64,000 nucleotides of DNA from Rhipidocladum racemiflorum (Eukaryota > Streptophyta > Magnoliopsida > Poales > Poaceae), in contig CM070584.1 of NCBI GenBank assembly GCA_036346355.1, positions 26,816,039 to 26,880,038 on the forward strand. The letters run 5' to 3'. A program made the translations under genes and the position numbers. The notes beneath the pieces were generated by a model. It had not been told where the DNA came from. It ran no database searches and was given only the letters and a program-made list of their open reading frames with translations. Below are positions 24,318-33,954 of this stretch, one piece after another; position 1 is the stretch's first letter; every line of letters starts with the position of its first letter.

Positions 24318-27300
24318 TGTAACACCCCAATTTTTGCTTTTCAAGAATTTAAATGAACTTCTACACTTTTGAGAATTTTCTGGAATTTATTTGGATTTAA
24401 TTTGAATTTATTCCCTTTTGAAATAATTAAAGAATTAAAAGTTTTAAATAAAATTTTGTTGGAAATAATTTATTTGAGTTCAAAATGTCTCAAAGTATTT
24501 TCCAGAATTTTTCTGGAATTTTTCTGAGTATTTTGCTTTTTTTCTTGAATTATTTGAATTTCTAGGAATTTATTTAATTATTAAATCGCTGGAAAATCGA
24601 ATCGGTTTCACTGTTCAAGCGATCGAGCCCGAGTCAGACTCGAGTCCGAGTCCGACCCGAGCCAGCTGCGCCACGCGGTTCGACCCAACCGCGCCGCGCC
24701 CGAGCCCAACCAAGCCCTAGCCCTACGACCGTTGGATCTTGATCCAACAGCCAGCGTTGCGCCACGTCGCTCAATCCGAATCCCATTCGGATTCCACCGC
24801 CGCAGCCGGGTGGACCTCGGTTTCCGCGGATTTCACGGAAGCCGATGCCCCTATTTAATGCGTCGTCGCCGCCATCATGACCTCCGTTTCCGTGCGCACC
24901 CGTAGCCCTAGGTCACCGAGCCCGAGTTGCCGCCACCCACCCGCGAGAGCTCGCCGAAGTTGGAACTTCGCTCCGCCGCGGTTTTCCGCCGTCGTCCGCT
25001 GTCCTCCGCCGTGTTGGCGCCCAGATCCGGATCCGCCGCGTCGAGGGGTACCACTCACCTCGCCGGAGCACGCCCACAGCGCCGTTGGCTAGGTCGTCGT
25101 CCCCAGCTCCGGTGAACCAGCTACGCCGCGTCGCCATCGCCGTCCCCGAGCTTCGCCAGCCGTCCGATCCAAATCCAACCGCTGCGGTGAGTCCACGTCA
25201 CCCCGAAACGAAATCCACGTTTGGGTTTTTAGATCTAATCTTAACCGTTGGATCTAGATCCAACGCTCACGATTGAGCCACGCAACCCTTAAACCGCACC
25301 GTGCTAGGGTTAGTTCTCAGCCGTTAGATCTAGATCGTACGGTTAGGGTTAACCGCGTTGTAACGTTAGATGTAATCTCAGCCGTTCGATCGAGATCGAA
25401 CGGCGTAGATTGAGCCACGTGTCGTCACCTGGGTCATGCCACGCCACCCCACAGTGAGGCGAAACCCTATCGGATCTAGACTATCTGATCCAAATCGAAC
25501 GGCCCAGATTCACCGCGTTGTTCACAACGCGTGAGATCCAGATCTGATCTGGACCGTTGATCTTCAAATCAACGGCCCAGATCGTGCCACGTGGCCGGAA
25601 CCAAACCGACGCGGTCCACGCGGGTCAGCCACGGTCGTCGTTGATGTCATGCGCGACGTCAGCGTGGGCCCGCGTGTCAGCGGGACAACCAACGGCACCG
25701 TGACGTCAGCGTGATGTCACGGTGGGGCCCGCATATCAGAGCCGCTCGGCCAAAGCGCGGTCATGTCAGCGCTGACATCATCCAGTGGGTCCCACGTGTC
25801 AGTGACACGTGAACTCAGGCCGGTCCACGCAGTGGGCCGAAACGGCCGTGGACCGAGTCCATGGGCCGACTGACGCAATGATGACGTCATAATTCGATTT
25901 TTCAATAGAAAAATAATTCGGTGGAAATTCAAATACCGTGCTGACGTCAGCTAGCTGACGTCATTAATCGGATTTTTCAATATAAAAATAAATGAATAAA
26001 TTCGGTTTATTGATTTATTTGAATTTTCAAACTTCAAACGCTTATAACTTTTGCATTTCAACTCCGATTTGAGTGATTCCAATTTCTAAATTTTTATAAA
26101 ATTGAGATCTACTTAAATATGAATTTTAATTAATTTTTGAACATGAATTTTTCTCTGTTTATATTTATTTAATAGATTCGTTAAACTTTAAACAATTATA
26201 ACTTTTGCATTTTAACTCCGATTTGGGCAATTCAAATTTCTAAAAATTTGTAAAATTATGCTCTTTCTATTTATGGACTTTGTTTGAATTTTTGAGCAAT
26301 GTGTATGTACTGTCTTATTTATTTATTGCTATTTGCACGCGTTACGAGTAGACGTTGAAGTACCCGAAGGCTTCGAAGGTGAAGTGTTGACCTAGGAGCC
26401 AGCTCAAGACCAAGATCAAGTACTTTTTGAAGGCAAGTTGGGCTTTGACCATATTGATCCCACTTTTGAAATTAATTTAATTTAAATTATTGCATGCTAT
26501 GTTAATTAGAAAATGCTTTAATTAATTCTGGGAAATTAGATAAATGCCAACTTTGCAATATGACACCTTGGTTATCTAATCATGTACCATGATCCCTTGT
26601 CCCCCTAGTCTGGTTTAAGTAGTTGGACATTATTAATTTACCAACATGGGTAATTAGATCGAGGTAGTACAATGCTTAGCCCAGCCACGTAGTCACGACA
26701 TGATTTTGGATAATTACATCTTAATACTGACTTAATGAGATATGGAACATGTTTTGGAAAAGTGTCATGTGTTATTAATGATGATGTTGATGGCTCGTGG
26801 TGCATGGTAATCAACTAGGTCTGATAAATAGATTTAGACCGGGGCATGCGGCAAGAATGATCGGGTGGGCCAGGTGTGGCACCGGGAAGGTTGATTTGGT
26901 TCTTCAGGTAGTCTTGCCCTGGTCACCATAAGGACTTAACCTTGCAAGCCTTTGAACTGAGTCAAACGTGCAACCACATGTCTGTAATGGGACGGACCTA
27001 GTTGATTAAGTTGCTAATAACGTACTTGTGGGACCTCGGGGTGTCAACTATACCTTTTGTACAGTTGTACGGGGGAGCATACCGGGGTTGCGGCCAGGTA
27101 CCCATCTAACGGTTGATTGGCCTAGACTTCGCCTTTGCTAAGAGAAGGGTTAGTGTGCAATAACCGGGGAGGCCCACTTGTACAGTTAGAGGTTTTTGAA
27201 AGACTCTGTTACGGACACTCACCTTTGTGGTGTTTGGCTGTATCTTGTGGGTAAAGTGCATAACCTCTGCAGAGTGTAAAATCTATTCGAATAGCCGTGT

Positions 27301-27448
27301 TCGCGGCATTGGATATTGCTCGGGAATTACAGTCAAGGGTTAGACTTTCATGAAAACAACTTGGTCATCGAAAAATGCTTGGGTTGGAATGGTGATTTGG
27401 ATATAGGATTGGAAAATGCTTTACTTGTGAAATCATTGTGAAAGTACT
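24318..27448 (+). mobile_element. Truncated long gypsy LTR (TGTAACACCCC family)
   Basis: Starts TGTAACACCCCAATTTTTGC inside the small LTR element and resembles the complete LTR at 60590-63973 along its length. Shared features are the GGAATTTTTCTGAGT block near the start, repeated GTTGGATCTAGATCCAAC-type palindromes, the CTTATAACTTTTGC block, the GCGTTACGAGTAGACGTTG region, and the CCTCTGCAGAGTGTA block near the right. It breaks off at 27448 where the minus-strand gypsy LTR begins, and its last several hundred bases are absent. ACTTA before 24318 is the likely target duplication; its partner was lost. Confidence 0.75.
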
Positions 27449-27697
27449 TGTCATAACTCCTGACCGGGAATTACTTCCTCGATGTGAGTCTTCTCTTCGA
27501 CACAATCTGAAAAGCTACAGTGGGGAACGAAGAGAATGCAGAGAAGAGCAGGAGAAGAACAGAGAGAAAAACATAGGGGAAAAAGGAGATCATTCCATTA
27601 CTTTTTTCATGATCCATTCTGTTACAGTTCAAAAGCTTTTATACTTCTTCAACGCACACTTACAGATAGGACCCACTCCTAGTTTACTTCCTCTCCA
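27449..27697 (-). mobile_element. 3' LTR of a minus-strand gypsy element
   Basis: Plus-strand boundaries are TGTCATAACTCCTGACC and CCTCTCCA. Next to it (27698-27712) is a pyrimidine run that on the minus strand reads AAAAGGGGGGCAACG, a good polypurine tract. About 249 bp. The 5' LTR at 32976 shares only the first 20 or so bases with it. Confidence 0.65.
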
Positions 27698-27721
27698 CGT
27701 TGCCCCCCTTTTACTCTGTCT

Positions 27722-27976
27722 TCAGTCTAAACCATCTTTCTGTTTCCCCTCCTCTTCAGTCGAAACCATCGTTTCCCTGACATTACCCCTCCCAACAGAG
27801 TCTGCTTGGCCCCAAGCACTTGACGACGGAAAACTCTGCTTCAACACATACAAATCCTCCCAAGTAGTTATTTCGGCGGGAATGTTGGTCCACTTAATCA
27901 AAACCTGAGGCACTGCAGTATTCCCCTTCCTAACCAGCCTACGATCCAGGATTGCTTCCGGCTCAGTAGCTTCCAC
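27722..27976 (-). pseudogene. Gypsy pol C-terminus with chromodomain-like segment
   Basis: The frame includes EAILDRRLVRKGNTAVPQVL, then IKWTNIPAEITTWEDLYVL, then KQSFP and AWGQADS. This is the degenerate chromodomain that follows integrase in chromoviruses, where it directs insertion to particular chromatin. The phase differs from the preceding integrase part, so a frameshift lies near 27970. The stop at 27722 lies close to the polypurine tract, as expected for the end of pol. Confidence 0.7.
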
Positions 27977-30877
27977 ATTCAGCTCTGCAATACGGTAATT
28001 CCAATTTGTACGCTGTTGTGCCGATCTTCTCTAGCACTCGATATGGTCCAAAATATTTGAACGCCAATTTGGGGAAAGGTCGATTGACCACTGATGATTG
28101 TGCATAAGGCTGAAGCTTCAAGTATACTTGCTTACCCTGCTGAAATTGCCGATCCACCCTCTTTTTATCAGCTTGAAGTTTGATGCGATTTTGAGCTGCA
28201 TCCAAATGACGTTTCAGCATAAAGCTATGTGTTCCTGTAGGAAATCAGTCACCAGTTCATTAGCAACTCTTTCAGTGTCTGGCAATGCTCCATATCTTGG
28301 CTCCAATCCATAAAGTGCCTTGAACGGTGAGCACTGCAATGAGGTGTGATAGCAGGTGTTATACCAAAATTCGGCCATAGCCAACCAATTGCGCCATTTA
28401 GTTGGCGATGAATGGACAGCACAACGTAGGTACATTTCCAGGCACTAATTGACGCGTTCACTCTGCCCATCTGTTTGGGGGTGATATGCGGTGCTGTATT
28501 GAAGTTTCGTGTCCATAGCCGCGAAAAATTCCCTCCAAAACCCGCTGGTAAAAATTTTATCCCGATCTGAGATGATGGACCGCGGCATGCCATGGAGCTT
28601 CACGATATTGTCCAAAAACAGTCGAGCTACCTGAGGTGATGTAAAAGGATGTTTCAAAGCCACAAAATGAGCATACTTCGAAAAACGGTCTACGACCACC
28701 ATGATCGTATTATTGCCTTCAGATTTCGGAAGCCCCTCAATGAAATCCATAGTAACATCTTGCCACGCCTTATCTGGAATTGGCAAAGGTTGGAGAAGAC
28801 CCGACAGCTTGTTATGTTCATGTTGGGCCTGTTGACAAATGGAACATTGCTTCACAACATTGATGACATCTCTTTTTAACCCGGGACATTCCAACAGCTT
28901 CTTCACTCTTTGGTAGGTGGCCGAAATTCCTGAGTGTCCTCCAAGCACGCTAGCATGAAAAGCATGAATGATCTTGGTTTGCAAAGCTGAATTATCTCCA
29001 ATCCATATCTTGCCATGGTATTGGTGTCTGATCAACCCTTGAATCAATTCAAAACCTTGTTCGTCCGGACTGTGTACAGCCAAGGAAGTCAAAAGTTGCC
29101 GAGCCTTCACATCAGTAATATAGGAATTCAATATTTCCTGAACCCACAATGGTTGATATCCTGAAACCGCATGCAACGCCATCAGATGGCTCATCTGGGA
29201 CAAGGCGTCAACTGCTTGGTTCGTCGAGCCCTTCTTGTACTGAATTTTAAATTGCAGTCCCATGAGCTTGGTCATTGCTCTTCGTTGCAAATCCGTGATC
29301 ATTTGTTGATCTCCAAGATATGACAAACTGCGATGATCAATCTTGATAACAAACTCTCCCCTTTGAAGATTTGGACGCCAACGATCAACCGCCATAATCA
29401 CTGCTAAAAATTCCTTATCATATATTGCCAATTGCTGATGTTGAGGACTAAGAGCCTTACTCAAGAATGCAATGGGATGTCCATTTTGCATCAACACCGC
29501 TCCAATTCCCATATCACAAGCATCAGTCTCTACTACAAATGTTTGTTGGAAATCTGGCATCGCCAAAATCGGAGTTTGTGTCATTGCTGATTTTAGACGT
29601 TCAAAAGCAACTATAGCCTCTGAAGTCCAATGAAACGATTTCTTCTTCAGCAATCCCGTGAGTGGTCGGGCCATAACTCCATAGTTGCGAACGAATTTGT
29701 GATAATATCCCGTCAAGCCCAAAAACCCTCTTAGTTCGGTCACATTCGTGGGTTGAGGCCATTCCACCATTGCCTGTGTCTTTAATGGGTCAGCTGCCAC
29801 CCCATCTTTGGAGATGATATGCCCCAAATAAGACAAGCTTTGCTGGGCAAAAGCACACCTGGTGCGTTTAACAAACAACTGATGATGTTGCAAAACAGCA
29901 AGGACCTCAGACAAGTGCTGTACATGAGCTTCAAGTGATGGACTGTAAACTAAAATGTCGTCCATAAAAACCAATACCGACCTTCTCAAATAGGGAGCAA
30001 GAATAGAATTCATAAGGCATTGAAAGGTGGCGGGTGTATTTGTCAATCCAAAGGGCATAACCCGGAACGCAAAATGTCCATGATGTGTTTTAAAGGCCGT
30101 TTTCTCAATGTCACTTTCAACTAGGGCTGTAAACGGGCCGAATTCGAGCGGGCCTGGGGCTGTCAGGCTCGAGCTCGGTAAGGCTCGAGCCGAGCTCGAG
30201 TTGGGGTCCGAGCCTAGATCCAGGCTCGAGCTCGGCTCGGTCCAGGCTCGAGTAGGTTCGAGCTCGGCTCGAGTAAGCTCGGTAAGCTGATAAGCTCGGT
30301 AAGCTCGAGTAAATTCGGTTAATCTGGTAGGCTCGGTAGGCTCGGTAACAAGCTCGAGTAAGTTCGGCTCGAGTAAGCTCGATAACAAGCTCGAGAAAGT
30401 TCGTTTCAAGGAAGCTCGATCCAAACTCGAGTAGGCTTGTGAGCTATTCGAGCTCGGCTCGGTGAAGCTCGTGAGCTATTCGAGCTCGGCTCGGTGAAGC
30501 TCGCGAGCTTGAAGGCAGGCTCGAGCTCGGTTCGTTCCAGGCTCGAGCCGAGCTCGAATCGAGCCTGGAACGAATCGAGCTCAAACAGTTTGCGAGCCTT
30601 GAGCTTTTTTTACAGCCCTACTTTCAACCATCCGGATTTGATGATATCCCGACTTCAAATCCAATTTGGAAAAATATTGAGTGCCGGCTAATTCATCCAA
30701 TAATTCATCCACAATTGGCATAGGAAATTTATTTTTGATTGTGAGGCTATTCAACTTGCGATAATCAACACAAAACCGCCAACTTCCATCTTTCTTTTGT
30801 ACCAACAATACCGGAGATGCAAATGGACTCATGCTAGGTTGAATCAGTCCTGAACTCAACATTTCGGATACTTGCTA
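27963..30877 (-). pseudogene. Gypsy (chromovirus) pol: reverse transcriptase, RNase H, integrase; interrupted
   Basis: In order on the minus strand: the RT N-terminal half (30581-30862) with [20 protein letters not shown] and [13 protein letters not shown]; an inserted hAT MITE (30122-30620); then the RT core with HFAFRVMPFGLTN and the catalytic FMDDILVYS; RNase H with VVETDACDMGIGAVL; and integrase with an HHCC zinc-binding region (ending CSICQQ), DFIEGLP, SDRDKIF and YHPQTDGQSER. A TAG at 28442-28444 interrupts the integrase C-terminus (HTSLQCSPFKALYG follows), and a frameshift near 28217 precedes LKRHLDAAQNRIK. TAA-TAG stops at 30873-30878 separate it from gag-protease. The element copies itself through RNA; this copy is dead. 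Chromodomain, short LTR and iMet primer site fit a Reina-like chromovirus, which is my inference. Confidence 0.85.
30122..30620. mobile_element. hAT MITE inside the reverse transcriptase frame
   Basis: 499 bp with terminal inverted repeats TAGGGCTGTAAA / TTTACAGCCCTA (the right arm carries extra T's) and a perfect 8-bp target duplication CTTTCAAC (30114-30121 and 30621-30628), the hAT signature. The interior is almost entirely GCTCGAG/AGCTCGG-type short repeats. Element plus duplication is 507 bp, a multiple of three, so the RT frame is the same on both sides, but a stop at about 30581 blocks read-through. It inserted after the gypsy copy had landed. Confidence 0.92.
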
Positions 30878-32374
30878 TTAAATTTCATCCTTATGTATTG
30901 GAGAGTATCTATAAGGTCTAGTATTCACAGGAACCGCTCCCGGAATCAAGGGAATTGCATGGTCATACACCCGAGTTAGAGGCAATTGGGTTGGTTCAGC
31001 AAACACTAGAGAATATTGGGACAAAATTTGCTGTATCTCACTAGGGAGCTGCTCTATTGCCGGACTTTCTGTAATACTATGCAACACTGCCACTACCCAA
31101 ATCTCATTACCACAAGACCACTTGAAAAATTGCTTCGAGGGCATTTCCTGCATGACCTCTGCTATTGTGAAATTCATCCCCTGCAACATAATGCTCTGAC
31201 CCTTGTAAAAGAACTCCAAAGTCTTAAGTTTCCAATTACAAGTCATGGGACTATGCAGTTGAAGCCAATCCATGCCTAATACTGCATCATATGCCCCTAA
31301 TTCCAACACCTTCATGTCAGTCTTGAATGTATACCCTTGAGCCCACCACTCTATTTGTGACACATACCTATCACAGACTAGTGTGTCACCGTTTGCAACA
31401 TGCACTTGTACCGCCGGAATCTGCTGTGGTTTCCATCGAGTGCGCTCCAAGAAGGCGGCATTCACAAAACTATGGGAGCTGCCTGAGTCCACCAACACCA
31501 ACATCACCAAATTGTCAACCATTGCCTTAAATCTCAAGGTTCCATACTCTTCCGTTCCAGCCAACATATGGAGGGATAGTTTATGTTGCTCTTGTTCAAA
31601 CTCCCTATCTTCTTCCTCCAAACACTGCAACACTTCTTCACCAATGTATTCAGAATTATCCATCAATTCCATTGCATGAACATGCACTGCTGGCACTGTC
31701 TTACAATGATGGTCACGGTCAAAATTTTCCCCACATTTGAAGCAAAGCCCACGAGCACGCCGATATTCCCTGAGTTGACGAGCTCTATGAAAATCATCTG
31801 CAACTGTCTTGCCTTTACCCTGAATAGTGTCATTGTGCATGGCAGTGCCCCCTTTGAATGTGGTAAATGTCTTGGAAGGCTTTGTTCTAAACCGTTCCCA
31901 TTTTTCTTCTTGAATTTGAGCTAACAAGAATGCCTTTCTAACTGATTCCAGAAGTTGGATTTCCACTTCATACCGTATCTCATCTTTAAGCCCCAAAATA
32001 AAATGATGGACAAAAAATTCCTCAGTATATGCTTTACTGTATGCCTTCACCCTATACATCGCCAGTTCAAAATTGGTCTTATACTCCATCACACTGCCGG
32101 TCTGCTTCAATTGAATCAACTCTCGAAGGTATCTTCTAGAATCATATGCACCAAACTCATAATCCACTGCTGCAATAAAGTGCTCCCAATGCATCACTGG
32201 GTGTTCCTCCTGGTACACTTGCAGCCACATTGCTGCATTACCTTCCATGTGCATAGCAGCGGCTGTCACCCACAATGATTCATCTATCTCATACATCTGA
32301 AAATACTTCAGACACCGGTTTATCCATATGCGTGGTTCCTCTCCTTCAAATTTGGGGAATGAGACCTTAGGCAT
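30878..32374 (-). pseudogene. Gypsy gag-protease frame
   Basis: 498 codons open on the minus strand. It begins MPKVSFPKFEGEEPRIWI, the usual start of the capsid-like gag domain, with WLQVYQE and YRVKAYSKAYTEEFFVHHF following. A zinc knuckle CFKCGENFDRDHHC comes next, then the aspartic protease active site LVDSGSSHSFVN and AVLGMDWLQLHSP. It ends YRYSPIHKDEI before TAA-TAG at 30873-30878, after which the RT frame continues in the same phase. The original was probably one gag-pol frame. The preceding gag N-terminus (32367-32858) is in another phase. Confidence 0.85.
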
Positions 32375-32858
32375 CGGCGGTCTTCTCTCGCCTTGACCTG
32401 CTTCCGTAAGATGAGACGTTGCCCCCCTGGAACTTTTGACGACGAGAACTCACTGGTAATGGTGACAACACACCCTTTCCCAGCAATCCAGCAGGGGTAG
32501 CTGCCAACACGCCCGCTTGCTTTGATGCCGACGCTGGAACCACCGAAGGAGTAGTAGTCCCCATCTCTTCCTCCTGAAGATGTTGCGCCTGCAACCGAAC
32601 TTGAAGTTGATCCATTAGTCCCTTAATCGCAGTGCGATGCTCTTCGATCTGGACCTGGATTGCTGGAATCGATTCAACCGGTCGGATCTTCTCCACTATG
32701 AAATCGAGGCTGGCCCTTAATGACTCCCAACGTTCGTCCATCTGCGCCCAACGAGCCTCCGTCTGATTCGAGACCTCCCCCATAGCTGCGAGCACGAATT
32801 GGGTCTGCACCGAAGGTTTTTTAGGCGCCCTGATGCGATCTTTGCCTGAACCAACCAA
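32367..32858 (-). pseudogene. Gypsy gag N-terminal part
   Basis: 163 codons upstream of the main gag frame but in a different phase, implying a one-base shift near 32370. It contains AMGEVSNQTEARWAQMDERW and a predicted coiled coil (IQVQIEEHRTAIKGLMDQL), typical of the N-terminus of plant gypsy gag. It starts about 100 bp inside the PBS. Confidence 0.7.
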
Positions 32859-32960
32859 TCGGACGGAAATGACTCGAATTGTCTGATCGCGAGAGCACTC
32901 CTCCTTTTGGTATTTTATAGTTCAAGCACACCAATCGAAAAAAAAATCCACCGATCGAAT

Positions 32961-32996
32961 GACTCTGATACCAATTGTAATAACTCCTGATCGGGG
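32961..32996 (-). other. Primer-binding site and 5' LTR remnant of the gypsy element
   Basis: The minus strand reads TGGTATCAGAGTC at 32973-32961, complementary to initiator tRNA-Met. The LTR edge TGTAATAACTCCTGATCGGG follows at 32976. Homology to the 3' LTR (27449) ends after about 20 bases, so the 5' LTR is truncated or replaced. Confidence 0.7.
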
Positions 32997-33387
32997 CCAC
33001 GACGCAGCGGAGGTCGGCGCGGCGCTCGGCCGCTCGGCGCACGGCCGCTCGACGCACGGAGGAGGACGGTGCAGAGGGGGGTGAAGGAGAGGGAGGAGGA
33101 GGAGGAGGCCCTACGGACCTGCAGTCGACGGCGGCGACGGAGTCCCGGCGATGGCGCTGCGGCGGACGGGCGAGTCGCGATGCGGCTTGTCTTCAACCGA
33201 CGCCAACCCTAGGCGTCCCTAAGTCCCCCTATTCCCGTGCTCCTATCCTCCCAGCCCTAGGCATCCTCCCGACTTTGCCTGGCAGACGCCGCGACGGCCT
33301 GGGCGACGCCTCGACGGTCCAGGCGGACGCCTTTCTTCGGCCAGGCGAGGCGGACGCTCCCGGCGACCTCCGTCCGGCGCCGCGGCG
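32997..33387. other. GC-rich stretch of uncertain origin between gypsy and small LTR element
   Basis: About 390 bp, very GC-rich, with GCTCGGCCGCTCGGCGCACGG repeats (33015-33060) and CTAGGCGACGCC/CGCCTAGGCG-type repeats (33205-33390). The second motif resembles subterminal repeats of grass hAT MITEs. No gene was recognised. It ends where homology to the intron-15 LTR element of copy 1 (about 10488) resumes. Confidence 0.4.
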
Positions 33388-33954
33388 CCTAGGCGACGCC
33401 TTGACATCCATGAGTACAACAGGACCACACCCTCATCGACTCCAGGTGCACGCCTGTGAGAGCATATTGCTTCTCCCGGGCACGGCGGCAGCGGCAAAGG
33501 ATTGAGGCTAGGGTTTGAACCTAGGCTCTGTTACCATGTTATAAATAGCATTTGTATTCAATATGAGGCTAATTGCCAGAATATATAGATGTACATAAGG
33601 GTACAAAAGGAAAGCATATATAAGGTAATAACTAAACAAGGAAAACCCCTATATATGGAGTCTATATTAAGACAATATCTATACCCTTAACAATTAATTC
33701 TTCTATGGTATTTCTCCACCCAAAAAAATCATTATGATAGCTATGATTCGTGTTTCTTTATACTTCCATGACATTATGATAAACTTGTAGCCCAATTTTT
33801 TTTCCTCATGCCTGACAAGTGACAAGTATTATGGAGCTTCTTGTCTATAGATAATTGTTGATATCTTTTTTTTAAAAAAAAATTGAATTTGGAGATATTG
33901 ACATCAATTGATGCAACCTATTATTTGGGACGCGTTTTGTCCGTAGGCTCATTC

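Larger units (their letters stand above)
23603..33692 (-). mobile_element. Small LTR element in intron 15, copy-2 version with nested insertions
   Basis: Orthologous to 8957-10802. LTRs lie at 23603-23771 and 33537-33692, with the same ATTAA duplication at 23598-23602 and 33693-33697. Internal homology to copy 1 covers 23772-24317 on the left and about 33388-33536 on the right. The equivalent of copy-1 positions about 9700-10488 is missing and replaced by the nested elements 24318-33387. The C-run beside the left LTR (polypurine tract on the minus strand) and the TGGTAACAGAG primer site are retained. Confidence 0.85.
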
